Below are positions 31,657 through 43,461 of a stretch of 64,000 nt of DNA, one piece after another. The stretch is from contig JAGPNK010000012.1 of NCBI GenBank assembly GCA_020746835.1, forward strand, positions 806,001-870,000, given 5' to 3'. This DNA comes from Stachybotrys elegans (lineage: Eukaryota > Ascomycota > Sordariomycetes > Hypocreales > Stachybotryaceae). The position numbers and the translations under genes are program-made. The stretch's first letter is position 1. Every line of letters starts with the position of its first letter. The notes below the pieces were generated by a model, which did not search any database, was not told the origin of the DNA, and saw nothing but the letters and a program-made list of their open reading frames with translations.

Positions 31657-32890
31657 ATGCCGTCTCGGCCTCAGGAGATAACTGACAAGGCCGTGCTCCA
31701 GGTACGTTTGTGGTGAAAGCTTGCTTTCCAGCTCTGCTCCTAAAACATGTCAGCGGCAACGAGAGCGTGCGAGAGAAGCACAGCGCCGGTTCCGCCTGAG
31801 GAGATTGAATGCCCTTGCCGAGGCGGATGCACGAAACAAGAAGCTCGAAGAAGCTATCGACACGCTGTTCGATGCCTTCACCAAGTTTAGCAAACAAGTC
31901 TCACCACTGATCGATGGTCATGCGGATGGCGCTACCATGATGTCACTTCAGGATACCTTGAAGACGTTCGTCACAGTCGCAAAGGGTCTCGAGACTGAGC
32001 CCGCAGAGGAGACCCTCCTGGAGACTAGGGAGGAGGAACGCCCAGAGGAGCCAAGAAGGGAAGATACTCCCCCCTTCGCGTTGCCGGGCACGGAACTCTA
32101 TCAGGCAGACGAAGCACGCGCCAGAAACGACCATCAAAGCTATGACGAGATGATGCAAATGGGCTCCCGGACATCCCGAGCGTTGGAGAATGCACCTGCA
32201 TCACCCTTCATCCAACTGATGCTTCATCACAATCCTGTCCTAAGCGAGGATTATTGGGGCATCGATCTTGACCTGACCGCTCGAGCTGCCTCACCCTTAT
32301 GGCAGCGTTTATTTCATACAACAATGGTCGTCAGTTACCGTCATCTGAGGTTGGCTCAGAAAGACAACCACCCCAGGAGTCAATGGTTTCAACGCGCTCA
32401 CCAATTCAGTCTCCATAGAGCCAACCCTCTGTCTCTTCTCAACTTAACGGCCATAGGATTGCGGATCGCAGCCATGGAGATACAGGATGCTACAGATCCC
32501 AAGGACGAGGGCAGCCGAAGCCCGGCGCGCTACTTTGACATTCCAGAATATCACATGTTGGGGACTATCATCAAGCAGGACATGGTTGCTCAGGGCGTAC
32601 CCTTGGACGACATCGTCGGTGCAGAAGACGTAGAGGCGAGTCTCCGGGAAAAGGGCATGACGGGATATGACGACGAGCATATCTACCTTACACTGGATGC
32701 CAACAATCAGTGGTGCAAAAACCTCCTTCCCACGGCGTCTGGCAATATCATGGTCACTATTGGGATACGGAGTTTTATTCGTCATATGATTGACGCATCA
32801 GTCTGCCTAGGGGATGCCATAGGATATCATCGCCCAGCTATGAACCTTGCGATCGTACGGTCGGCTGCCAAATTAGACAATTTGACATAA
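31657..32890 (+). CDS. bZIP transcription factor of the fungal secondary-metabolism type, 393 aa, two exons
   Basis: Exon 1 31657-31701 (MPSRPQEITDKAVLQ), a 52 bp intron splitting the basic region, exon 2 31754-32890. Basic region: RQRERAREAQRRFRLRR, followed by a short leucine-zipper-like heptad region to about residue 60. The C-terminal half (SPFIQLMLHHNPVLSEDYWG, PARYFDIPEYHML, FIRHMIDASVCLGDAIGYH) resembles the conserved C-terminal domain of fungal bZIP factors. It may control the SDR, MFS and neighbouring genes; this rests on position only. Confidence 0.8.
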
Positions 32891-33503
32891 TATACATTTG
32901 TTGTCGGGCGTCACGATTAACTTTCACCACCTAGTTCTCGGTGGATTAGAAGACGCTCAAAAGCTAAACCTGCATCTAGATGTGGCGACGAAAGCCTTCA
33001 CCATATTGGTCTTCTTGTCCTGATCTCCATGTTAATCCGCACGCAATCTTGTCTGTTTCGCGAGGGCCTGATCAAAAGGATATTCGCGCGAGTAATACTT
33101 GGTTTTCTTCCCTATCTGGTGACTCTGTGAACACGGTCCGTATGCTTGAAGGGCATATACTTAATTGAATACATGCTTCAGCTAAAATATCTCTTCTCGA
33201 ATCATCTTTCCCACATTACTGAACGTCCTATTGACGTCATCTGCATCGTCTGTATTAAGCTTAAATTTTATAAGCATCTGGGTAACGCATGGAAGCCGTG
33301 TGTGCACAGGGGTCGCTTTGGCTTCATTAGTCACGTTAGTCAACATCTCCGAACGCCTTCAGATGCCGTCTAGAACTGATTCGTCAGTGAATGCTTATTA
33401 ATATCGTTCGAGGAATATTGGTTTCCTGCTGAAGTCTCTGATATTTAAAGGATGTCCAGAGCATTACCCCTTTCTGTTCCCTAAGCATCTTCAGTGTGAT
33501 AGA
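32891..33503. other. Intergenic, no gene seen
   Basis: 610 bp between the bZIP stop and the MFS start. AT-rich, no conserved frame. Confidence 0.5.
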
Positions 33504-35729
33504 ATGCAGGATCTTATCCGTGACTCGCCCCTGGGCTGGGCTATTCGCTTCCTCACAGGAAATAGGGTATTGCTCTTCCCGGAGGAGAAAGAAGACTTTG
33601 TTCTTCCTGCTGCTTTTCGACGCGTCCCGACCACAAGTCAGCCCAACACATCAACTTCCAATTCTTTCTCATTGGAACCGCTTACTCCAACTTTCCCTCA
33701 CCGACAGGCGTCAGCTATTCATGCGGAGCAGGATGCACCAGCTGACAAGGAAGGCCAGAGACAGATGGGGGTTCCTGACAATGCAGACCATGAAATTCAA
33801 CCATCTGTCGCCAAAGACGGAAAGGTTATAGTTACGTGGTACTCGGCCGATGATCCGGAGAACCCCCACAACTGGTCGAGGAAGAAGAAGCTCTGGATTG
33901 CAGCCATCATTAAGTAAGAGCCATGCCTATACACGGTTCAGGGTTTTACTAATCCCGATTCAGCGCATATTCATTCGCTGTTTACTTCGGCTCCTCGGTT
34001 TACTCCCCAGGCGTGCCCGAGATGGCAGCTCAATTCGGAGTAAGCCATCTCGTGGGCTCACTAGGCCTCGCCCTCTACGTTCTTGCTTGTGGGTGCTTTC
34101 ATTCCGCTCTTGAGAGATGAAGCCTGATAACCTCGAATAGATGGCATTGGCCCTATGGTGTTCTCCCCGCTGAGCGAGTAAGACTCCATTCCATGGCCCT
34201 AACGTCTTAATAACTGACGCGTTCATACCAGGATCCCTTTGATAGGTCGCAACCTCACGTACGCCCCGACGTTCGTGATTTATGTGCTCTTGTGTATTCC
34301 TCAGTCGTTGACGAACAACTTCCCGGGGTTGTTGGTTATCCGTTTCCTGCTGGGGTTCTTTGGCAAGTGCATAAGACTAGGCATACTTCGCAATCAAACT
34401 AACAGCTATAGGTTCTCCTTGCCTGGCCACGGGTGCTGCAACTTTCTCAGATATGGTAAGTAAGCATTAAGGAAACGAGTGTGAAATTTACTGACTCCCC
34501 TACAAGTATGACTTGTCTTACATGACGTACTGTCTAGCTTGTTGGGCGGGCGCTGGTAAGTGTGCTTCGAATCCATGGATAGCCCTGTGCCAATGATGAT
34601 GTTACAGTCACTCTTGGTCCTGCACTCGCCCCTGTGGTTGCAGGATTCTCCGTTAGTCATACCAATTGGCACTGGTCTGTTATCACTGTCCTATTCTTTG
34701 GTATATATCTACTTACACAGTTAGGTTCGGCTGGGAGATGATGTGGCTATCTGCTCCTATCTGCATTGTGATGTGCATCTCGATGCCGGAGACCTCCGCC
34801 GATAACATTCTCCTCCGCCGTGCCCGACGTCTTCGAAAAGTTACTGGTCGAGACGATTTGTTTTCTCAGTCTGAGATTAATCAGGCGCATATGACGGCAC
34901 ACGAAATAACCATCAACGCGCTTATTAAGCCGTGGGAGATAAATATCCTTGATCCAGCAGTAGTAGGTGTTTTCTCAGTATCTTCCAGATCTCCTTGGGC
35001 TTACATGACTGACCCGTGGTTGCTAGCTCTTTACTACCGTTTACGTGGCTTTGATCTACGGGATATTCTATTCTTTCCTAGAATGTTTCCCGCTTGTATA
35101 CCCAGTTCTCTACAACTTCAATTTGGGCGAATCTACCTTGCCATTTCTAACCGTCGTGGTGGCTCTTCTATTTGCAATGACCTCATATATGGGCCACTTC
35201 AGGATTTTTGTCGGTCCTAGAGTTGCAACGAACGGTTGGGATGCGCCAGAGAATCGTCTCTACATTGCCCTTTACATTTCCTGGATGATTCCTATAGGTC
35301 TCTTCATCTTTGGTACGAGGTCCCTTGCGTCTGAACCTTCCATTATGTTTTCGATCCTCTTTCTTTCTCTAGTCAGTTGCTGACGCCTTAACAGCTTGGA
35401 CTACCCGCACTGATATCCATTGGATTGTCAGTTGCATTGGCCTAACGCTCACGATGTGGGGTGAATACACCGTTATGCAATGTGTGTTCATGTACCTGCC
35501 TTTCACATACCCCAAGTACGCCGCCTCGCTTTTTGCTGCAAACGACTTTGCGCGAAGCGCATTTGCTGCAGGTTGTATCCTCTTCTCTCAGCCCATGTTC
35601 CGCAACTTAGGCGTCCCAAGAGGTGTCTCCCTTCTGGCCGGCTTGACTGTCGCCTGCACAGGCGGTCTGTACATCTTATACTACCAAGGCGCCAAGCTAA
35701 GAGCTCGATCGAGGTTTGCGCAAAAGTAG
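33504..35729 (+). CDS. MFS transporter, DHA1-type drug/polyamine exporter family, 573 aa, ten exons
   Basis: Exons 33504-33913, 33964-34088, 34141-34177, 34232-34362, 34412-34455, 34507-34555, 34608-34674, 34725-34962, 35027-35312, 35395-35729; all keep frame. The spliced product has the typical long hydrophilic N-terminus with DPENPHNWSRKKKLW, then the 12-TM fold: AYSFAVYFGSSVYSPGVPEM, motif YGIGPMVFSPLSEIPLIGRN, FLLGFFGSPCLATGAATFSD, GPALAPVVAGF, a cytoplasmic loop with ETSADNILLRRARRLRK, and IHWIVSCIGLTLTMWGEYTV near the end. Substrate unknown; efflux at the plasma membrane is likely. The fourth intron uses a GC donor (GCAAGT), the only one that keeps the conserved FFGSP motif in frame. 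Confidence 0.88.
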
Positions 35730-36523
35730 TATTGCCTGAGGCCTTACTGCTATTATCAGGACTTCATGGCCAAGACCACGTCAACCGTCTGATATCTCTA
35801 CGGGACAAGGTTATGCCCAACTCAATTATCCATCTCGTTCAGACACATTTATTTGCAATTTTTTAAACACATTTTTTTAATTTAGATTAGAACTAGTTAT
35901 AGAAGATCCGCCCCCCAGCATCGGCGTCTCTGTCTCCCACTTATGCCTCGTCAGAACATACGCAAGGGCCAGAGCGGCCAACAAACTGTACACACACACA
36001 TGTAGTCGGCTAACCGTAGGTCCCCTGACAACATACGCATGTTTTGCTGCCGCCACCGCTGCTGCTGTCGCCTCGTTGTTCTTGGGCTCCGGCGAACGGA
36101 TAATTCTAATGATTGCTTCATTGTCTGACTCTATGCTTGGTCCTACGGGAAACAGGGCAATAATCACTGTTCGCATAGGCTATTGACCTTTTCAGTTATT
36201 GTTTCTTTCTCCTCTCTGCACGTACTTGCTCTATAATATCCGATGGGTTTAAGGCTAGATAGGTATTTGATCTCTGGAATCTCGAGGAAGTTGTGATAGT
36301 CGTCACTTTATTGGAAGGCGTTTCTTAATGCATAAGAAATCACAGCGCATTTAGATCCATTAAGCGTAAAGTGAAAAGAGCGATGGTAGTTCTGAAATAC
36401 TAGAATAAGAAGTTCCCAAAATGCAGTACGCTTTGAATGGGCCAGCCAGAATGTCTGCTTGGTAAGTAGGCGTTCTGTGTAGCCTCTCCAAGGCATGCTA
36501 CCCACTTAAGCATATCCACACAT
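35730..36523. other. Intergenic with a copy of dispersed repeat R1
   Basis: Holds R1 copy A. The 99-codon minus-strand frame starting at 36176 overlaps the repeat and is probably not a gene. Confidence 0.5.
36040..36243 (+). repeat. Dispersed repeat R1, copy A
   Basis: Shares with 54778-54965 and the complement of 62365-62569 the blocks around GGGCTCCGGC, ATTGCTTCATTGT and GGTCCTACGGG, followed by TGTTCGCAT, in the same order. Diverged. Confidence 0.6.
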
Positions 36524-37571
36524 TCACTTAAGACTGCTGCTCTTCATTGCCTCCCCATCCAAGGTTGCTTCGAACATAGCCTTCAGCCCGATCGGGGAGA
36601 ATTGAAAGTCATCGTGGTTCCATGGCTTCGGAACAGCAGACTGAGGCTGGCCAATGATCCGTCTGACACTTGCGAGTAGCTCAAGTCCAACATTCCCGCC
36701 TTTCCTCTGGCGCTCCTCTTCATCTACCGTTTCCTGTGGGGGTTTATACACAGGAGTATAATTGATTCCCTGCACCTGCCCCAGAGTTTCAATTACTTCC
36801 TCAATCTTGAAGTTCCCATTCGGAACATTCAGCTTCCGCTCTTGCTTCCCACCGAGTGGAAGGAGAATAGACTCGATAGTGTATCTCGCAGTGCTAGATC
36901 ATGCAAGTCAGTTTGCCTCTGTTACGAAGGCTTAACTCAGGTCTGGACTGGTGCAAACTAACTCTGCCATAGACGAGAAGGACGCTTCAGTCTCAGGATT
37001 TCCAAACCAAGTGAAAGTCTTATTGGTCCGGTTCACGCCGAACTCCTCGCTCAGGGCGAAAGTTTCAGCGAAAAGCCCGATGTGGACCAAAGTGTAGACG
37101 AAGGAAGGATATTCTTTCGCTTTTTCTCGCAGATGCTGCCGTGTCAGCACTTTATCGGTGTAATACCGTGCATTCCTCAGTTCTGTCTGATCGATATCGT
37201 TTCCGAACTCAGAGGGATAGAAATGCTTAACGCCAGCTGCAATAGCTGCGTCAACCATCTTCGGCTGCAATCTCAAGCCAAGATTCCCAAGAAGAGAAAT
37301 TGCGACATCAAACCCTTGTACTGTGTTAGCTATACTGTCGATCGTTCCTAAGCATCCCAGCCCATATTTCTGTACCTTGAAATGAAGTCGAGTCAGTAGG
37401 TGACCCGACAATCAGCTCGAACCCTTTAGTCTCCCATTGAACGAAGTTGCTCTTTCTCTCCTGGCTGCAGAGAATCGCAATCCGGGAAAATTTGTGTTTT
37501 TGGTTGACGAGAGCCTCAAGGATGAACGACCCAAAGTTCCCACCAGCACCTGAAACAATTACGGAGGACAT
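36524..37571 (-). CDS. NmrA-like / isoflavone-reductase-type NAD(P)-binding protein, 305 aa, three exons
   Basis: Exons 37571-37376, 37314-36963, 36893-36524. N-terminal Rossmann motif SVIVSGAGGNFGSFILEAL (GxxGxxG), then DVAISLLGNLGLRLQPKMVD and AAGVKHFYPSEFGND, which are hallmarks of the NmrA/isoflavone reductase-like branch of atypical SDRs. The C-terminal part is restored by the second splice (TARYTIESILLPLGGKQERK). Such proteins are either reductases in specialised metabolism or redox-sensing regulators. Here the neighbours favour an enzyme role. Confidence 0.87.
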
Positions 37572-38264
37572 CGCGTTGAATGATAGATGTATTATCTCTT
37601 TCTTCTTGTCCTAAGGTTTCAAAGAATGGTGGAGAATATTGCTGAATATATGTCCGTGTAAACTAGAATCGGGAATTAAGGATTGCGATGGGCTTCACTT
37701 AGGATTTCAGTACTACCTCAAATTAATAATCGTAGAGGGAGCTGATAAATCAGCCTCTGATGTCTTGAATGATAAATCGAGCTGTGATTATATTAGCCGA
37801 TGATGGTTAATCATGGCCTCTCTACTCCGTAAGTCTTCAGTGAAACTTTGTCATGTTGCCGATTGTTGTTGATTATGTTACCACGTCGCGGGGTTGTTAG
37901 GTGATGCGCAACAGGGTTAAGCTAGTGCCTTTGTCATAGCCGTGAGGGGAACCCCGTAGCGAATAAAGCATGCTGTTTATCTCAGGGCTGGTTCTTCCAT
38001 GGAGGTGATGAGACCGACTTGCTTAGGTTTGGTGCACACGGAATACTTTCACGCGAGCTATGATTCAGATGACAAACTGCCTTGTGGGCCGAGGTGCCGT
38101 AAGACAGCATCAAGTGTTCGGGTTTTATTGTCATGCACTCCTGCTAGCCCAATGAGAACACTAGAACTTGGTTCAGCTAGTCTTTATCTTTTCTGCGTAA
38201 ATATGTGAGTAACATAGTCAAGGGGGCTGTGAAGTTGACGAGTATTTGTGGATTTTTCAGATAT
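37572..38264. other. Intergenic, no gene seen
   Basis: About 690 bp upstream of the NmrA-like gene and before the SDR relic. No N-terminal Rossmann motif for the relic could be found here. Confidence 0.45.
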
Positions 38265-38755
38265 TTAACCTACTCGCCCGATATCCTCATCAATAATGCA
38301 GCGTACCTTCTTACCACTGCCGACTTGGTAAACGTCGATCTTGACGACTGGCGGGCCGCTTTCACAACCAGTGTGTTTGAAACGGCTCTTATGACGCAAG
38401 CATACTTCCGTCACCGACGCCAACAGACGGAGTCAAAGAACTCAGCTCCCGTGCTCTCAACAAATACCCTCGGTGATTCCTCGTCTGTATTGGCACGGAA
38501 TGAGGTGTTAGGAATGGAGGCTCTAGAAACTGAAGCTCGTTTCGTTTCGGTTCATTCCGGCGCTGTAGATACGGTCATGGTCGATAAATCAGGGCGTGCA
38601 GGTGTTTTTTCTTATGACTGAGGGCAGACTCGTCGAGAAATTTATGACTTGGCTGACGACCACCAAGGCTGAGTTTCTGGCTGGAAGGACTGTTTGGGTT
38701 GGCCGGGACTTCACAGAAATTCTGCTAAGGAACGACATCCGTAGCAAGGAAAGAC
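38265..38755 (+). pseudogene. Degenerate short-chain dehydrogenase remnant
   Basis: Reads SPDILINNAAYLLTTADL, a middle part (DDWRAAFTTSVFETALMTQA), then RFVSVHSGAVDTVMVDKSG, and in another frame FMTWLTTTKAEFLAGRTVWV. These are the NNAG region, helix 5, the VHPGxVxT region and the C-terminal FxxGRxVW of a fungal SDR. The N-terminal nucleotide-binding motif and the YxxxK catalytic segment are missing, and the last part is out of frame. Confidence 0.7.
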
Positions 38756-39703
38756 ATCCTTAGCAAGTAACTCTTGAGAACAAGTTTGCCTGAGTGATGC
38801 AAACCAAATATGTGTTACAAGGCTAGCGCTGAGTGAATGCCCCGAACCTTACCTTGTGACTACGTTCCCAGCCACGCAAGATTACAAAGTTCCTCGACTA
38901 GGGACTCGAAAATATATTATTTTACAACCTCTACATATTTTCAATTCCAAACTAGGGTTGAACCATTCTTTAACATACAGTCGTGATGATTCCTGCGTTG
39001 GAGGGATACGAGGTTCAGCGCAACTACGTTCATTTATGTCTTTCTCTTTCCAAGGTATGGAGCTTTTTGTACGGTTATTACGAGGACACACGAAGAATGC
39101 ATGTGTTTCTTGGCAAAGCGGCAAATGCCACTTCTGGGTTCTTACCCTCTCTGACTTTGGTCCCAAGTCCATGAATGTAGGAGTGACTACATATGCACCA
39201 AGCCCAAACCTTCCTCCAACATGTTATAATCCACAGTCCATCATGACAGTGCATCAGGACCAGTGATCCCAGCTTGAAGATGCAATAGGACCGGGGGAAA
39301 TCGGAGACTCATACGTTTGGAAATTACGATCTACCCCTGTGCGAATTTCTGTTAATTCCACCTCTCACTCCCCTGTGCAAAGCTGCGTAATCTCACAACC
39401 TGACACTTGTTTTGGATGTTAATTTGTAACACTGTCCTAGATGACGCATGTGACTAACTGCTCCGTCTTCAATTACGCCTGTTGTGACCGTCAGAAGAAA
39501 TTTTAGTCACAAATCCGCTTTCAACATTATTAATCGAACATCGTACCCGCAGCTAGCCTGACATTGATTGTGGCTACAATTATTCGCACAAAATGTATGT
39601 TAGTACTCTATAACAAGAGCCTGGTTATTTCCCTACAACAATTACACCTTCCACCTTATTCATCCCCAACTTGAGTCCACGTCCTCTATACATAATATCC
39701 AAG
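38756..39703. other. Intergenic, no gene seen
   Basis: Nearly 950 bp of AT-rich DNA. A 136-codon frame from 38856 has no ATG context, introns or family likeness worth a call. Confidence 0.45.
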
Positions 39704-40114
39704 ATGAGCATCGACGTATCTGCTTTCCCTGAGCATGAGTTCACTTTACACGGCTCTGTAAGTATAGCTTAAACCCCGTCTGCTCCTCGTCTGTGCATCA
39801 TTTGCCCACACCCACCTCAGTCATTTGCCCTAACATCTTCTGTCTAGTTCCGTGCGAAGCCCGGACGAGGCGATGAGCTTGAAGAATACCTTCGCCACCT
39901 GGTCCGTCTGGTGAAGTCGGAGCCCGGGACCATTTTCTATCAAGTAGCCCGGGATCAAAAAGATCGTTTGAAATTTCTCATTTTCGAGACGTATGCAGGC
40001 CGAGCCGCGTTTCAAACACATCTCGATTCGCAGGAGTTTCAGAATCTTTGGAACTCGAATGTTCTTGATGGAGCTTTGGAACCGTCGCTTTTCGTTGCTA
40101 TGGAATCGGCCTGA
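39704..40114 (+). CDS. ABM (antibiotic-biosynthesis monooxygenase) domain protein, 106 aa, two exons
   Basis: Exon 1 39704-39757, exon 2 39848-40114. The product is a single dimeric alpha-beta barrel domain: AKPGRGDELEEYLRHLVRLV, SEPGTIFYQVARD, FLIFETYAGRAAFQTHLDS. Members are small cofactor-free monooxygenases or quinone-handling proteins. With the EthD protein next door this gives two small alpha-beta barrel proteins in the same orientation, which is common in aromatic polyketide pathways and aromatic degradation. Confidence 0.82.
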
Positions 40115-40842
40115 TTCTCATTCAAGTACCGGGATGAAATCATAAGTGCTGCTCTTAGTTTGATCTATGTGATGGAAATGTATCTTTAGTAGAAGGTCAG
40201 CTGTGACAAGCTCGTGTCAAGATAGGGGGCATGCACTATCTATCACTACCTCTCGGCGGCGGTTACTCGCTAAAAGCAAGCAAGGTCGTAAACAACAGAG
40301 TGCCCTGGTTGGGAGATGGGGCATACACTAAAGGTCCATGTATGCCCGGAGCAAGAAACCTGACAGTTGGTTGACAACGACCCCATCTTGGATGTAGCTG
40401 TATTACTGGTGAGGATTTGTGTAGTATTTGTTGGCTTGGCAATGCAACAGAAAGGCAAACCAAGCAGTCATCCCACGTAAAGGATTGCATACGACTCATG
40501 ATGTACGTGTCTATGCCAAGGTGTAAGAAAGGTTTTATTGCCGCACGTGCTCACGTCAGCCCAGGCCAATCTGTAAGACCAACATGCATAATCCATCGGC
40601 AATGATCCCCCCTGCAATATATGCGGTTGGCCGTTGCAGTGCGGGTTGGGAGTGAAGCACGGCGGTAATGGAGTAAAGTCCGGCGCAAAAGTCCCTATTC
40701 TGGGGCAGAGGCTTTGGGAATTAAGGGGCGGAAACAAGTAGAAATAGCACTCGCATTCCCTGTATGTATTATGAGGTACAATTCTTTTCCGGCATACAGA
40801 CTGTTCAGTTTTTTTCGTATCCATCATTATCAAATCTTCAAT
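40115..40842. other. Intergenic between the ABM and EthD genes
   Basis: About 730 bp, with no gene seen on either strand. Confidence 0.5.
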
Positions 40843-41306
40843 ATGGCCAGCCAACCCCTCAAGTACACTGTCACCCACTATCGGAAGAAGAACCACACAC
40901 AAGAGGAGTTCATCAAATGGATTGTAGAGGTACACCTCGTCAAGGCTATACCCATTTTTCAGCGACATGGGATCATCGAGTATTCAATCGTAAGTGGTAC
41001 CAGCCAAGCTTCTATCCACTCCACCACTGACTGATGTAGTTCACCACACCAGAGGACCTAAACATGGGTCTCCAGGCGCAGCTCGGCCCTTTGAAGCCCG
41101 CTTGGCAGTTTGCAGACTTCGATTGCTTTCTTGAGTATATCATCCCAGATGTACAGGCCATCCAGAATGTCATGATGGATCCTGACTGGCCAGAGGCGAT
41201 TAGAGACCAGGAGGATTGGGTTGATACAAGTAGAGCCCTGGTATCACTTGGATACCTTACCCCCTACCTATTGAAGACGGGTGAGGTTGTCAACATGCCG
41301 CAGTAA
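40843..41306 (+). CDS. EthD-domain protein, 137 aa, two exons
   Basis: Exon 1 40843-40989, a 50 bp intron (GTAAGT...TGTAG), exon 2 41040-41306. Product starts MASQPLKYTVTHYRKKNHTQ, continues EEFIKWIVEVHLVKAIPIFQ and has AWQFADFDCFLEYIIPDVQ and DWPEAIRDQEDWVD, matching the EthD fold of dimeric alpha-beta barrels. In fungi these proteins occur in pigment and aromatic polyketide clusters and in degradation pathways; several act as cyclases or decarboxylases. Substrate unknown. Confidence 0.8.
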
Positions 41307-42084
41307 CGACATCCCACAGCCAAAACATGACTGGGGCTGCCACCGGCCATTTATTGGTACCAGTAAATGTAATTAGCTTCATTATGTTTGGTTGGCCGCC
41401 TACCGTGTGCCTGGGTGGTGCACCCTAAGTAGCAGCCAGCCTCAGGTCGTTTCATATTAACGTGATTCACTATATCAATGGAACCACCTCCTTCCTTACT
41501 AGTCGCGAGAGCTGTGCCGACCATTTTTGACTATCGATCACGTAAGAAAGGAACTTGGGTTTCGAGGATGGCACGCCCTTTTCATTCGGAAATGACACTC
41601 ACATCCTCGAACGAGCCATCGCCAGAGTCTTTGGTGATGTGGTCGATTTGAAGATGACCTCGCCTCGAAGCATTTGAGAATAGTCTTTCGACGAACCAAA
41701 TATGCGACATGCAAGGGTTTGCGTAGACTTCACTCCATACTGTGGATGCTACCAAGATACCGTATTGTAGGAATATGGTGCAATCCCAGCCCAAATGAGC
41801 CCTTGATGGCTGGTCGCATACGGCATATTGTTGCGGGATTTCCTGGTCCCGTGCTCCAATGGGATAGAGCTCGGTGACTTCAAGGAGCCTCCCTCTGGAT
41901 CTTTCAATCAGATGAATTAATTGCCTACTTCCAACGGACGCAAAGTGCCGATGGAATCAGATCACCAAGCAAGAAAAATACCACAATGTGCAGATTTCAT
42001 ACATAGGGGTATCTACTGTAGCCTATAAGACTCTGTCAACTCAACCGGATCTTCTATGATGACGACATTGCTATTAGGCAGGGT
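41307..42084. other. Intergenic, no gene seen
   Basis: 780 bp between the EthD gene and the arrestin-like gene stop. Small frames only. Confidence 0.5.
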
Positions 42085-43461
42085 TCATTTCTCCTTCTGT
42101 GCCTCTGCAAAGCTCGGCGGCGCTTCGCTCTCATCCGGCGGCTGAATCCACGTATCGTTATTGGCTTCTTCGACGGGTGGCGGCGCCGTGTAATCGGCAG
42201 CGACGTTGCGCGGATCGTTGCCCTCCAACACGCGCACCGGTATCCTTCCCTCAAGCTTTTTCTCTTCCATGGCAACTCGGAACTCCATTTCCCACTTGAG
42301 AGCATGTGTATGACGATAATTGTAGCCGTCCGCACAGGCGAAGATTTCACTGACATAGGGGGTAGGGGGAACGAGGGGACCGTGGAGGGGGCCGTTGTAC
42401 CCAACGCCCACGTTGAGCAGCTCGCCGATATCGAGGGCCGGCTCACTCTCTGAGAATGGGAGATAGAGAGGATAGCCGAGCTTGCGTAAGCAAGCGGAAT
42501 GGATCAGTTCCACTGACGTATCGGTATCTTGGGTGTAAGGGCTAAAGGTCCCGTCTGCTTGAGCTAACGTGTAGGACTTTAGTCGCACGCTTATCCTCGT
42601 TAGCTGTACCTGTTGGTGTATGCCTCGAATTCCCTCGGCCGAGGCGTCCCAGTCAGGCAAGATGCGGACCAGTATTGGGATATGCTTGCCCGCGGTATCG
42701 TTTGGACTGCCGGGCTCCAGTTGTATGACACTTGGCGCAGTAACCTCGGCTTTGATGGTGAGATGGGGTACCGAGGAAGTGTGGAACACCTTCTTCAGCT
42801 TTTCCTTGGTCGAAAGTTCGACGTCGGCTTTGTTGGGGTCAAGGCGTGGCGAGTAGATCATGAAGGTTTGAGATAGCCGCTTCATTGGCGGGGATTGAGA
42901 GGGCGGTTCAGTCAGGTAATTTCGAAGTGGAAAGGGCAGAGTTGCGTCGAATGAATCATGCTGATGCCCGTGGTCCTGCAAATGAGCCTCGAGCCAGTAT
43001 TCCACAAACGTCTCCATGTTGTGGCCAGTCACGCTTATGGTGGAAGGCAGTCGTTGCTGGGCCACGCTCGCTCGATCCAGAGGCAAAAAGCTTTGCGAGT
43101 CTGACGAGGCCAGCTTGGGGGATACATGAACGGGTATGGTGATGGCAAAGGACCATGATATGGGATCTGCGCCTGCTGCAATGTGCAGGGGACCGTCAAA
43201 GATGAGTTGGCTGGATTGGGTTTCGTCAATCAAGGCAAAGCGCGAGCGATACGTGTGGCGGCTGTCATTCCTCTTCTTAACGACCTTGGCCTTTGCGCGT
43301 CCACAAAGCTTGATGCTGACGCGCGCTCGAGGGCTGACGATGGGAGACCTGCGGACGACGTTGCCGACGATGGTGTCGCCAGGCGAAAAGGCCCTGTCGG
43401 CGGCGGCGCCCGTGAGGGAAATGGCCAGCACCGCGTTGGATTTCTTCTCTGTTGCTGGCAT
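42085..43461 (-). CDS. Arrestin-like protein, 458 aa
   Basis: Single exon, ATG at 43461. The N-terminal half has an arrestin-N beta-sandwich pattern: FSPGDTIVGNVVRR, VSIKLCGRAKAKVVKK, LIFDGPLHIAAGADPISWSF with the usual alternating strands, then EYWLEAHL. The C-terminal half ends in a Pro/Glu-rich tail with PPPVEEA and PPSFAEA, a PY-like motif of the kind used by alpha-arrestins to bind Rsp5-type ubiquitin ligases. In fungi alpha-arrestins direct nutrient transporters to endocytosis. Assignment to a particular subfamily is not possible by eye. Confidence 0.75.
   Translation of the reverse strand: MPATEKKSNAVLAISLTGAAADRAFSPGDTIVGNVVRRSPIVSPRARVSIKLCGRAKAKVVKKRNDSRHTYRSRFALIDETQSSQLIFDGPLHIAAGADPISWSFAITIPVHVSPKLASSDSQSFLPLDRASVAQQRLPSTISVTGHNMETFVEYWLEAHLQDHGHQHDSFDATLPFPLRNYLTEPPSQSPPMKRLSQTFMIYSPRLDPNKADVELSTKEKLKKVFHTSSVPHLTIKAEVTAPSVIQLEPGSPNDTAGKHIPILVRILPDWDASAEGIRGIHQQVQLTRISVRLKSYTLAQADGTFSPYTQDTDTSVELIHSACLRKLGYPLYLPFSESEPALDIGELLNVGVGYNGPLHGPLVPPTPYVSEIFACADGYNYRHTHALKWEMEFRVAMEEKKLEGRIPVRVLEGNDPRNVAADYTAPPPVEEANNDTWIQPPDESEAPPSFAEAQKEK

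Noticed and set aside
35877..36176. 99-codon minus-strand frame with a hydrophobic segment
   Set aside because: It overlaps repeat R1 copy A and the other copies do not keep the frame, so it is unlikely to be coding.
38856..39266. 136-codon frame downstream of the SDR relic
   Set aside because: No recognisable motif, codon use not coding-like, AT-rich surroundings.
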